Assembly (NCBI GenBank): GCA_015234495.1
Contig: JADGMZ010000270.1
Coordinates: 1 to 15,058, forward strand
DNA length: 15,058 nt
Direction of reading: 5' to 3'
From: Brevundimonas sp.
Lineage (GTDB): Bacteria; Pseudomonadota; Alphaproteobacteria; Caulobacterales; Caulobacteraceae
Numbering within the stretch: position 1 is the stretch's first letter; every line of letters begins with the position of its first letter. Both the position numbers and the translations under genes were made by a program. Of the stretch, positions 8,246 through 15,025 are shown one piece after another. Below the pieces are notes generated by a model that saw nothing but the letters and a program-made list of their open reading frames with translations, made no database searches and was not told the origin of the DNA.

Positions 8246-8884
8246 TCACCGGCCGTCGAGCAGCGGCTGGATGAGGGGCTCGAAGGCGGCGACGTCGAGC
8301 GCCGGCATGGAGTCCGGCGTGCGCTGTCCGTTGAGGAAGAAGCTCGGCGTCGAATTGACCCCGTCGGCGAAGGCCTGATCGGCCCGCGCCTCGACCTCGG
8401 TGAAGGACGCCTCGTTCGAAAAACAGGCGTTCATCTGCTCGCGTGTCAGACCCCCGGCCGCGCCCGCTGCGGCCAGCCAGCCGATCACCGTCTGCTGCGC
8501 CGGCGGGCCGGGCTGGGCGTAGAGCCGCGCCTGGCCGCGGAACAGGGCGTCCAGTACATCGTCGAACTTCTCTTCCGGCGCGCAGCGCGCCACCACGGCG
8601 CCGGCGATGGCGACCTGCGGCGGCTCGGTCGGCAAGTCGCGGAAGGCCACCCGCACCTCGCCGGTGTCGACCCACCGCGCCTTGAAGCCCGGGAAGTCGT
8701 TGTTGTGCCAGTCGGCGCAGTGGCTGCAGGTCGTCGACAGATAGACGGTCAGCGTCACCGGGGCCGTGTCCGACCCCAGTGTCCGGTCGCCCGCCCGGAC
8801 GGGCTCGACCGTCTGGGCGAGCGCCATCGCGGGCGCGGCGATCGCCGCCAGGGCGGTCATCAGGATGGGCGAAAACCGCGCCAT
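8246..8884 (-). CDS. periplasmic DsbA-family thiol-disulfide protein
   Basis: This 212-residue protein has a Sec signal peptide (hydrophobic residues 7-22, likely cleavage after ALA at 23) and a thioredoxin-fold DsbA domain. The redox motif is CSHC (Cys53 and Cys56) at the end of the first strand, and the cis-proline loop is STPSFF (Pro180). A second cysteine pair (Cys101 and Cys154) flanks the helical insert, as reported for alpha-DsbA1 of Wolbachia. Such proteins introduce or shuffle disulfides in periplasmic proteins; direction (oxidase or isomerase) cannot be told from sequence. The ATG at 8882-8884 starts seven bases after the stop of the lipoprotein paralogue and has no clear ribosome-binding site, suggesting coupled translation. 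It sits directly before smc. No dsbB or dsbD partner is in the window. Confidence 0.92.
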   Translation of the reverse strand: MARFSPILMTALAAIAAPAMALAQTVEPVRAGDRTLGSDTAPVTLTVYLSTTCSHCADWHNNDFPGFKARWVDTGEVRVAFRDLPTEPPQVAIAGAVVARCAPEEKFDDVLDALFRGQARLYAQPGPPAQQTVIGWLAAAGAAGGLTREQMNACFSNEASFTEVEARADQAFADGVNSTPSFFLNGQRTPDSMPALDVAAFEPLIQPLLDGR

Positions 8885-8891
8885 GGGCGGA

Positions 8892-9539
8892 TCAGTTTTT
8901 GGCCAGCTCGGCGTCGATCGCCTTGGACAGGTCGGCCATGCTGGTGCCCGACTGCGAGCCCGGGGTGATCACCTTGGTTCCGTTGACGAAGAAGGCCGGG
9001 GTGCCCTCGACGCCGGCCGAAAGAGCCTTCTGGGCCCGCGCCTCGATGGCGGCCATGCCCGACTCGTCGGTGATGCACTGCTGGATGCGCTCGTTGCTCA
9101 GGCCCGCGCCGTTGCCGACCCGGAACAGGGTGGCGCGCGGGTCGACCCGCATTTCTTCCTGGGTGGCCAGCAGTTCGTGAACGACGTCGAAATACTTGTC
9201 CGGCCCGGCGCAGCGCGCGATCAGGAAGCCGGCCACGGCGATCTCGGACGGCGGGGTCGGGATTTCACGGAAGACGTAGCGAACCTTGTTGGTGTCGAGG
9301 TAGGCGGTCTTGAACGCCTCCCAGTTCTGTTCCTGCCAGGCGGCGCAGATGTGGCAGGTGACCGAGGCGTATTCGACCACCGTCACCTTGGCGTCTTCCG
9401 GCCCCATGGCCATGTCGCCCTCGACGGCGGCGGCGGGGCCGCTGCCGTTGCAGCCGGCCAGGGCGACCATGGCGGTCAGGGCTGCGGCGGTCATCGCCGC
9501 GCGGCGGCTCATGGCGGCGTATCGGGTCTTGGCGCTCAT
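8892..9539 (-). CDS. DsbA-family thiol-disulfide lipoprotein
   Basis: This 215-residue paralogue of the next gene downstream carries a lipoprotein signal: a basic start (SRR at 11-13), a hydrophobic stretch, and the lipobox LAGC with Cys30 as the predicted lipidated residue. The SRR could also suggest Tat export, but the usual hydrophobic residue pattern after it is absent. The thioredoxin-fold domain has a CHIC redox motif (Cys62 and Cys65), a second cysteine pair (Cys110 and Cys155) and the cis-proline loop GTPAFF (Pro181). A membrane-anchored periplasmic oxidoreductase is predicted. The ATG at 9537-9539 has a TGAGGA ribosome-binding site seven bases upstream (plus-strand 9547-9552). The 96-base gap before it could hold its own promoter, so it may start a DsbA-DsbA-smc transcript or be read through from the DciA-family gene. 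An internal Met at residue 10 is an alternative start that keeps the lipobox. Confidence 0.92.
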   Translation of the reverse strand: MSAKTRYAAMSRRAAMTAAALTAMVALAGCNGSGPAAAVEGDMAMGPEDAKVTVVEYASVTCHICAAWQEQNWEAFKTAYLDTNKVRYVFREIPTPPSEIAVAGFLIARCAGPDKYFDVVHELLATQEEMRVDPRATLFRVGNGAGLSNERIQQCITDESGMAAIEARAQKALSAGVEGTPAFFVNGTKVITPGSQSGTSMADLSKAIDAELAKN

Positions 9540-9635
9540 CGCGTCGTCCTCACTGGCACGGGGATGGAAGCATCGCGCGATTCCCCCGGAAATGCGCGCA
9601 AGGAGGTTTTCGAGAACAGAAGCGGCGAAGGTTTG

Positions 9636-10202
9636 TCAATCGCCCGCCCGATCGCGACCCTTCTGCGGATCGGACAGCACGGCGCGGCCCAGCCGCTCCA
9701 GCGGCCCCTTCAGCGGATCGGGCGCGTCGGCCACGGCCGCCTTCAGCCCGGCCTCCTCATGGGCGGGCAGGGGACGGGGCGCAGCGCGCGCCCTCGGCGC
9801 CGGCTTCAGGCCGACGGGCGGCTTCACCGGCCCCTGGGCGATGCGCAGCTTCTCCACGCTGCCGGGGCCGAGGAACAGGTTGACCCGCTGCAGGATCTCC
9901 TCCGACTGGTGCTGCACCAGCAGCGCCGCCGGCCCGGCCACGCGCAGCTCCAGCGTGCCGCCGGCCCCGCCGCGTCCCTTGCTCAGCTTCTGCGGCCGCG
10001 TCACCCGCGCCAGCCGCTCGCCGACGATCTCGGTCCAGCGCGGCTCCAGGGCCGTGGCGCCGCGGCCGAATTTCGCATCCAGCTCCTTGATCAGCCCCTG
10101 CAGTGCGCGTCCGGCCTTGGGTGCGGGGCGAGGCGCGGGGCGGGTCCGCCGCCGCGACAGGATTTCGCGGGCCTCGGCGTCGGTGGGGAGCGTGCGGCGC
10201 AT
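9636..10202 (-). CDS. DciA-family (DUF721) protein
   Basis: DciA proteins load or recruit the replicative helicase DnaB in the many bacteria without DnaC/DnaI-type loaders (family knowledge). In this 188-residue product the conserved domain spans about residues 28-115: an N-terminal helix (GRALQGLIKELDAKFG), the WTEIVGERLARVTRP motif, a strand LELRV, a helix with HQSEEILQRVNLFLG, and a final strand EKLRIAQG. Arg/Pro-rich flanks precede it and a low-complexity Pro/Ala tail (about 120-188) follows, which is typical of alphaproteobacterial members. The ATG at 10200-10202 has no ribosome-binding site, but a -10-like TATAAA ends five bases upstream, so a leaderless mRNA is plausible. It diverges from mutY and heads the minus-strand run towards smc. 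A near-inverted repeat (9575-9599) lies after its stop. Confidence 0.85.
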   Translation of the reverse strand: MRRTLPTDAEAREILSRRRTRPAPRPAPKAGRALQGLIKELDAKFGRGATALEPRWTEIVGERLARVTRPQKLSKGRGGAGGTLELRVAGPAALLVQHQSEEILQRVNLFLGPGSVEKLRIAQGPVKPPVGLKPAPRARAAPRPLPAHEEAGLKAAVADAPDPLKGPLERLGRAVLSDPQKGRDRAGD

Positions 10203-10223
10203 TTCCGGTTTATAGCGCGATCG
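10203..10223. promoter_or_regulatory. 21-base divergent promoter region, DciA-family gene / mutY
   Basis: Only 21 bases separate two divergent start codons. On the minus strand GCTATAAA (the TATAAA occupies 10213-10208) resembles the Caulobacter -10 consensus GCTANAWC. On the plus strand TATAGC (10211-10216) ends seven bases before the mutY ATG. The two -10-like elements overlap, and each places transcription start at or near the start codon, which fits leaderless mRNAs in both directions. No good -35 element was found, and either would have to lie inside the opposite coding region. Confidence 0.5.
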
Positions 10224-11306
10224 ATGTCAGCCGTCGCCGCCTCCGTCGCCGCAGAAGACCTGATCCCTGTGCGCGAGCTGCGGGCGGCCCTGCTCGCCTG
10301 GTACGACGCCCATCGCCGCACTCTGGCGTGGCGACCGGCGGCAGGAGAGGGCCGCCCCGATCCCTACCGCGTCTGGCTGTCCGAGGTGATGCTCCAGCAG
10401 ACCACCACGCCACACGCCACGCCCTACTTCCTCGACTTCACCCGGCGCTGGCCGAACGTCTCCGGCCTGGCCGCCGCGGACGATGCCGAGGTCATGGCCG
10501 CCTGGGCGGGGCTGGGCTACTACGCCCGGGCCCGCAACCTGCTGGCCTGCGCCCGCGCCGTGGCCCGCGATTACGGCGGCGTCTTTCCGGACACCGAGGC
10601 CGGCCTGCTGGCCCTGCCGGGGGTGGGGCCCTACACCGCCGCCGCCGTCGCCGCCATCGCCTTCGACCGGCCCGCCAACGTGGTCGACGGCAATGTCGAA
10701 CGGGTCATGGCCCGGCTGTTCGCAGTGCAGACGCCCCTCCCGGCGGCCCGGCCCGAGCTTCGGCGGCTCGCGGCCGGCCTGGTGACCGGCGAACGCCCCG
10801 GCGACTGGGCCCAGGCCCTGATGGATCTCGGCGCCACCGTCTGCCGCCCCGGCCGGCCCGCCTGCGAACGCTGCCCGCTGACGTCATGGTGCGCCGGATT
10901 CCGGTCCGGCGAACCGGAACGGTATCCAGCGAAGACGAAGAAGGCCGACCGGCCCCGCCGCCACGGCATGGCCTGGGTGCTGCGCGACAGCCGCGGCCAG
11001 GTCGCTCTCGTGCGCCGCCCGGCGAAGGGCCTGTTGGGCGGCATGCTCGGATTGCCGACCTCGGAGTGGGGTGAGGCTGGCGTTGAAGGGCCCGCCCCCG
11101 CCGCCGCCGACTGGCGCGACGCCGGGGCGGTCGAGCACATCTTCACCCATTTCGCCCTGACGCTCGAAGTTCGCGTCGCGCAAGCGGACAAACTGCCGGA
11201 CGACGACCTGATCTGGGCCCCCGCCGCCGAAGCCGCCGCAGCCCTGCCGACCGTCTTCCGCAAGGCGCTGGAGCGCGGGCTCGGCATCGGCGGGCGAAGC
11301 GATTGA
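10224..11306 (+). CDS. mutY: MutY, adenine DNA glycosylase
   Basis: MutY removes adenine misinserted opposite 8-oxoguanine, preventing G:C to T:A mutations. The 360-residue product is close to the E. coli length (350). Seen: WLSEVMLQQT with the catalytic Glu54, the helix-hairpin-helix LPGVGPYTA (131-139), VDGNVER with catalytic Asp155, and the [4Fe-4S] cluster cysteines 207, 214, 217 and 223 with the expected C-x6-C-x2-C-x5-C spacing. The C-terminal NUDIX-like 8-oxoG recognition domain (about 240-355) includes a KGLLGGMLGLP segment and an FTHFALTL strand. The open frame continues far upstream, but the protein's homology begins after the ATG at 10224, which is preceded by TATAGC and no ribosome-binding site. 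It is divergent from the DciA-family gene, and a hairpin-rich gap follows. Confidence 0.97.
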   Translation: MSAVAASVAAEDLIPVRELRAALLAWYDAHRRTLAWRPAAGEGRPDPYRVWLSEVMLQQTTTPHATPYFLDFTRRWPNVSGLAAADDAEVMAAWAGLGYYARARNLLACARAVARDYGGVFPDTEAGLLALPGVGPYTAAAVAAIAFDRPANVVDGNVERVMARLFAVQTPLPAARPELRRLAAGLVTGERPGDWAQALMDLGATVCRPGRPACERCPLTSWCAGFRSGEPERYPAKTKKADRPRRHGMAWVLRDSRGQVALVRRPAKGLLGGMLGLPTSEWGEAGVEGPAPAAADWRDAGAVEHIFTHFALTLEVRVAQADKLPDDDLIWAPAAEAAAALPTVFRKALERGLGIGGRSD

Positions 11307-11347
11307 TCGCGAACGCTGGCCTTTGCCGGATCGCCAGCACGCTGGCG

Positions 11348-11406
11348 CAGGCGGACCGCTGCGATTTCAAGGACATACAGGTTTCGAGAGCCGATTTGTC
11401 CGCCTG
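11348..11406. repeat. nine-base inverted repeat around an A/T-richer loop
   Basis: CAGGCGGAC (11348-11356) is the exact reverse complement of GTCCGCCTG (11398-11406), enclosing 41 bases that are noticeably less GC-rich than the surroundings. Just before it, CGCCAGCACGCTGGCG (11332-11347) is another near-perfect palindrome. Both lie within 100 bases of the mutY stop and may form 3' end structures of the mutY transcript. Confidence 0.5.
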
Positions 11407-11433
11407 AGGGCGAACTCCGTCGATAATGGCCGC

Positions 11434-11460
11434 GACGCCCTCTCCGGGCGTCCGGGTCTT
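11434..11460 (+). terminator. candidate terminator hairpin after mutY
   Basis: GACGCCC (11434-11440) and GGGCGTC (11446-11452) form a perfect seven-pair stem with the five-base loop TCTCC, followed by CGGGTCTT. The short T-poor tail makes it a weak intrinsic terminator at best. It lies about 130 bases downstream of the mutY stop. Confidence 0.4.
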
Positions 11461-11499
11461 TGACAACCGAACCCCCGCCGCTCCGAAGCAGGAGTCGCG

Positions 11500-11583
11500 G
11501 AGTCGACGCGGCGGAAATCCGCACGTCGCTGAAATCGCTCAGATCAGATGTCGACTCTGTCGACTCTGTCGACTCGGTTTTTT
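11500..11583 (+). terminator. candidate repeat-based terminator with T6 tract
   Basis: GAGTCGAC (11500-11507) can pair with any of three GTCGACTC copies downstream. Adjacent copies can also form a tight stem GTCGAC-TCT-GTCGAC (11559-11573). The last copy is followed by GG and six T residues (11578-11583). For plus-strand transcripts from mutY this resembles an intrinsic terminator. It ends just before the end of the convergent glucosidase gene. Confidence 0.45.
11549..11575. repeat. three perfect tandem copies of a 9-base unit
   Basis: TGTCGACTC is repeated three times without a gap (starts at 11549, 11558 and 11567). Each copy contains the palindrome GTCGAC and a GACTC, a GANTC site of the CcrM methyltransferase type. 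Together with GAGTC at 11492 and 11500 this gives five GANTC sites in 84 bases. There are no spacers, so it is not a CRISPR. Confidence 0.9.
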
Positions 11584-11592
11584 GCCCCCGGC

Positions 11593-13740
11593 CTACCCCA
11601 GGGTCCGCACCGTCACCGGCCCCTCGCGGCGGCGTGGCATAAGGACGGTATGGTCGCCGATCTGCTGGAAGGTCAGGTCGGCCTCGCTCTCGCCGACCTT
11701 CAGCCGGGTGATGTTCAGCCGGTCGATGCCGGCGGGGAGCAGCGGACGGTCGACCTCAACCACCCCCTCGATGGCGTCGACGCGGACGCCCAGCGCCGCC
11801 TGCAGCATCAGGAACACCGAGCCCGCCGCCCAGGCCTGCGGCAGGCAGGCCACCGGATAGGCGATCGGCGGCTCGCCCGGGATGCGCTCGAAGCCGCAGA
11901 ACAGCTCCGGCAGCCGCATGTGGAAATGGGTCGCCGCGGCGTAGATCTCGCCCAGCAGCAGGGCCACGGCCCGACGTTCGCCGTAGCGGGCCATGCCGGC
12001 CGCCGCCATGGCCGTGTCGTGCGGCCAGACCGAACCGTTGTGATAGCTCATCGGATTGAACCGCGCCTGCCCGGTCGCCAGGGTGCGCAGGCCCCAGCCG
12101 GAGCGGAACTCGGCCGCCAGCATCCGCTTGGTCACCGCCTGCGCTCGCTCCGCCGAGGGCAGGCCGGTGAACAGCAGGTGGCCGGCGTTGGAGCCGATCG
12201 CGCGGCACGGCTCGCCGTCCCCGTCCAGGGCGATGGCGTAGAACTGCTCGTCCTCCAGCCAGAACCGCTCCTCGACCAGCGCCCGCGTGGCGGCGGCCCG
12301 GCCGGCCCATTCCGACTGCCGCGCGTCCCCGATCAGCCCGGCCATGTCGGCCATCGCCTCCCAGGCCGCGTAGGCGTACCCCTGCACCTCCAGCAGGGCG
12401 ACCGGCCCCTTCGGGAAGCGCCCGTCGCTGTGGAAGATCGAGTCCTCGGAGTCCTTCCAGCCCTGGTTCGACAACCCGGTCTCGGCCGCGCGCTGGTAGC
12501 TGATCAGTCCGTCGCCGCCGACGTCGCCGTGCTCGCTCATCCAGCCGACCGCCGCCAGCAGGTTGGGCCACAGGCCGCGGATCGTCGCCATGTCCCCGGT
12601 GCGCCTGAGATAGGCCCCGGCCAAGGCCACGAACAGGCAGGTCGTGTCGACCCCGCCGTAGTAGAGGCCGAACGGCACCTCGCCGAGGACGGACATCTCG
12701 CCCGCCCGCGTCTCGTGCATGATCTTGCCCGGCGCCGAGTCCTGGAAGGCGGAAAACTCCGTCGCCTGCCGCCGCGCGAGATAGGTCAGCACCCCCCTGG
12801 CCAGGCTGGGGTCGAGCCACAGCATCTGCCAGGCGGTGATGATCCCGTCGCGCCCGAACGGGGTCGAGAACCACGGCACCCCGGCGTAGGGATAGGGCCC
12901 TGTCTCGAGGTCGGTGGTCAGCAGGGCGACATCGGCCCGCGACTGGTCCAGCCAGTCGTTGAAGCGCGGATTGCGCGGGCCGCGGATCGAGGCCCCGCGC
13001 CGTCGCCGGACGCGCATCGCCACCCGCGCCTGCAGCGCATGCAACCGGAAGCGCGCCTCGTCGGGCGCCTCGCAGGCCCCGATCCCGCATTCGACGTACA
13101 GGTCCATGCTCCGCGCCTTCGGCAGGCTGAACATGAACTCCGCCCGCGAGGCTGTCAGGCGGGCCGGCGGCTCCGAGAAGGCCAGGCAACTGCTGCGCGC
13201 CGTCCCGTCGACGCCCTGGTAGCGGAACAACACCCGCCTTCCGTCGGCCGTCGGCGTCTCCAGGGTCCCGCGCTTGCGCCGGGGGGAGCCGCGCACCTCG
13301 AAGATGTCGGCGAAGTCGGCGGCGAAGTCGAACGCCATCGGCAGCAGCACGTCCTCGACGCCGTGATTGACCATGCGGATGCGCTCGAACATCCGCCGGT
13401 CGCGCACGAACCGGCGCCGCTCGATGTGGATCACCCCGGCCGGGGCCGAGCGCCCGCCCATGGGCGGCAGCGGACGGTTGGTCGAATGGGCGGTGAAGAA
13501 GACATTGTCCTGGCTGACGCCCGAGCTCAGCCGCGAGGGCCGAGCCAGTCCCGCCGTCATCACGAAGCGCGACAGCAATCGGGTGTCGCGGTCGAACAGG
13601 CCGTCGGCGCCGCCCTTCATGTCGCCCCAGATGTCCGCCACCAGGAAGGTGTCGGCGTCCTTGAGCGCCATCAACTGTTCGAGGCCGTCGGCGTCCTGCG
13701 ACTCGGCGGCCGTGACCTGAACATTGTAGGCGTCGTCCAT
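11593..13740 (-). CDS. amylo-alpha-1,6-glucosidase / glycogen-debranching-like enzyme
   Basis: The product has the bacterial glycogen-debranching N-terminal beta domain (about residues 15-205, with DGLFDRDTRLLSRF near its start) and an (alpha/alpha)6-barrel glycosidase domain (about 270-640). Barrel motifs seen are PWFSTPFGRDGIITAWQMLW (near 297), NQGWKDSEDSIFHSDG (near 430) and YHNGSVWPHDTAM (near 566), all classic for this family. Members hydrolyse alpha-1,6 or related alpha-glucosidic bonds; the true substrate is not known from sequence. No signal peptide is seen, so it is probably cytoplasmic. I place the start at the ATG 13738-13740 (715 residues). A TTG at 13774-13776 would add 12 residues but has no ribosome-binding site. 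It lies 102 bases downstream of the GT4 gene on the same strand, which suggests a joint glucan or glycoconjugate task. It converges with mutY. Confidence 0.88.
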   Translation of the reverse strand: MDDAYNVQVTAAESQDADGLEQLMALKDADTFLVADIWGDMKGGADGLFDRDTRLLSRFVMTAGLARPSRLSSGVSQDNVFFTAHSTNRPLPPMGGRSAPAGVIHIERRRFVRDRRMFERIRMVNHGVEDVLLPMAFDFAADFADIFEVRGSPRRKRGTLETPTADGRRVLFRYQGVDGTARSSCLAFSEPPARLTASRAEFMFSLPKARSMDLYVECGIGACEAPDEARFRLHALQARVAMRVRRRRGASIRGPRNPRFNDWLDQSRADVALLTTDLETGPYPYAGVPWFSTPFGRDGIITAWQMLWLDPSLARGVLTYLARRQATEFSAFQDSAPGKIMHETRAGEMSVLGEVPFGLYYGGVDTTCLFVALAGAYLRRTGDMATIRGLWPNLLAAVGWMSEHGDVGGDGLISYQRAAETGLSNQGWKDSEDSIFHSDGRFPKGPVALLEVQGYAYAAWEAMADMAGLIGDARQSEWAGRAAATRALVEERFWLEDEQFYAIALDGDGEPCRAIGSNAGHLLFTGLPSAERAQAVTKRMLAAEFRSGWGLRTLATGQARFNPMSYHNGSVWPHDTAMAAAGMARYGERRAVALLLGEIYAAATHFHMRLPELFCGFERIPGEPPIAYPVACLPQAWAAGSVFLMLQAALGVRVDAIEGVVEVDRPLLPAGIDRLNITRLKVGESEADLTFQQIGDHTVLMPRRREGPVTVRTLG

Positions 13741-13842
13741 GCGAAACCCCGGATCGACTGTGGTTGCGCCCGGCAAGGTCGCGGGGAAATGCGGACCCGT
13801 TATGACGGCATTGGTACGCTAATGGGCAAAGGCGGCTGAAGT

Positions 13843-14955
13843 TCAGGCCAGGATGCCGAAGCTGCGCGCCTCAGCAGGCCTCAGAGGCGTCACCACGTCG
13901 TCCAGCGGCGCTTCCGCGAAAGGCCGTCGCGCCAGCAGGTCGCCGTAGACGTCCAGATAGCGCCGCGCCATGGCCGTGGCCGAAAAGCGCAGTTCGAACC
14001 TCGCCCGGATCGCCTCCCGATCCAGCAGATGCGCCCGTCCGGCCGCGGCGACCGCCTGCTCCACTGTCTCGACCAGATAGCCCGTGGCGCCGTCCTCGAC
14101 GATCTCCGGCACCGAACCGTGGGAGAAGGCCACGACCGGCGTGCCGCAGGCCATGGCCTCGATCATCACCAGGCCGAACGGCTCGGGCCAGTTGACCGGG
14201 AACAGCAGGGCTTCGGCCCCGCCGAGGAAGACCGACTTCTGATGGTCTCCGATCTCGCCGACGAATTCGACCAGCGGATTGCCCTCGACCAGCGGGCGCA
14301 CCACCGCATCCCAGTAGGGCCTGTCCTGCGGATCGATCTTGGCCGCCATCTTCAGCGGCTTGTTCAGCTTGGTGGCGATCTCGATGGCCCGTTCCGGCCC
14401 CTTCTCGGGCGAGATGCGGCCGAGGAAGGCGAGGTAGCCCTGGGGCTTTTCCGAGTACCGGTACAGCTCGCTCGGCATCCCGTGGTGGACCGTCGCCTTC
14501 CAGTTGGCCAGCGGCAACGGGCGGCGCTGGTCGTCCGAGATCGACACCAGGCCGAACTGCGGCCAGCGATCATAGACCGCCGGCAGATCCTTCAGGTCCA
14601 GCCGCCCGTGCAGCGTGGTCAGCGTCTTGTCCGCCCACCGGTCGAAGAACGGGAAGTGGATCATGTCGGTGTGGAAATGGATGATGTCGAAGTCGTCGGC
14701 GCGCTTCAGCACCTCGGCCAGCATGGCCATGTGGGCGGCCAGGTCCGATTTCAGCGGGGACGGGTCCAGCCGGATGGCCTGGTCCCGCACGGGGATCAGC
14801 CGGGCCCGGGTCTCGGCGTCGGCGGCGCCGAACAGGGTCACCTCATGGCCCAGATCGACCAGGCCGTCGGTCAGGTGCGCCACCACGCGCTCGGTGCCGC
14901 CGTACAATTTGGGCGGAACGGTTTCGTAGAGAGGCGGGACCTGGGCGATTTTCAT
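13843..14955 (-). CDS. GT4-family glycosyltransferase
   Basis: This is a 370-residue GT-B fold retaining glycosyltransferase. Seen: the N-terminal acceptor-side loop YGGTERVV (18-25), a Rossmann-like segment ending in FDIIHFHTDMIHFP (about 89-102), the C-domain start LAFLGRISPEKGP (Arg180 and Lys185, donor phosphate contacts in this family), and the E-x7-E motif EPFGLVMIEAMACGTPVV (Glu258 and Glu266) followed by GSVPEIVEDGATG. There is no signal peptide or membrane span. Donor and acceptor cannot be told from sequence; glucan/glycogen-type or envelope glycan synthesis are both possible. The ATG at 14953-14955 is preceded by a GGAA-type ribosome-binding site (plus-strand 14961-14965). It is upstream of the glucosidase-like gene, and a GGAAC-N17-GGTT promoter candidate lies 45 bases before the start. 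Confidence 0.9.
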   Translation of the reverse strand: MKIAQVPPLYETVPPKLYGGTERVVAHLTDGLVDLGHEVTLFGAADAETRARLIPVRDQAIRLDPSPLKSDLAAHMAMLAEVLKRADDFDIIHFHTDMIHFPFFDRWADKTLTTLHGRLDLKDLPAVYDRWPQFGLVSISDDQRRPLPLANWKATVHHGMPSELYRYSEKPQGYLAFLGRISPEKGPERAIEIATKLNKPLKMAAKIDPQDRPYWDAVVRPLVEGNPLVEFVGEIGDHQKSVFLGGAEALLFPVNWPEPFGLVMIEAMACGTPVVAFSHGSVPEIVEDGATGYLVETVEQAVAAAGRAHLLDREAIRARFELRFSATAMARRYLDVYGDLLARRPFAEAPLDDVVTPLRPAEARSFGILA

Positions 14956-14999
14956 GGCGAGTTCCGATGCATACGGCCGCCTGGGCCGCGCACGGTCTG

Positions 15000-15025
15000 A
15001 ACCCGTCGCCCGGGCGCCCGGTTCC
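15000..15025 (-). promoter_or_regulatory. EcfG/SigT-like stress promoter candidate
   Basis: On the minus strand GGAAC (15025-15021) is followed, after 17 bases, by GGTT (15003-15000). The alphaproteobacterial general-stress sigma factor EcfG (SigT in Caulobacter) recognises GGAAC-N16/17-CGTT, so the -35 is perfect and the -10 has one mismatch. It ends 45 bases upstream of the GT4 start codon. The spacer contains the palindrome CGGGCGCCCG (15011-15020). Confidence 0.4.

Noticed and set aside
6074..8968. 964-residue open frame on the plus strand opposite smc and the DsbA-like gene
   Set aside because: It is an Arg/Gly/Leu-rich antisense shadow of a GC-rich, Ala/Glu-rich coiled-coil gene. It has no recognisable domain and it crosses real gene boundaries.
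11143..11466. 107-residue minus-strand frame across the mutY 3' end and following gap
   Set aside because: It overlaps the NUDIX-like domain of MutY in antisense, and the Arg-rich product shows no domain.
11549..11575. Tandem repeats as a CRISPR array
   Set aside because: Nine-base units are directly abutting with no spacers, and no cas gene is present.
13741..13776. TTG start giving the glucosidase 12 more residues
   Set aside because: No ribosome-binding site before the TTG; the downstream ATG at 13738-13740 is a simpler start. Ortholog alignment would settle it.
11548..13839. 763-residue plus-strand open frame opposite the glucosidase-like gene
   Set aside because: Antisense shadow. The minus strand carries all the debranching-enzyme motifs.
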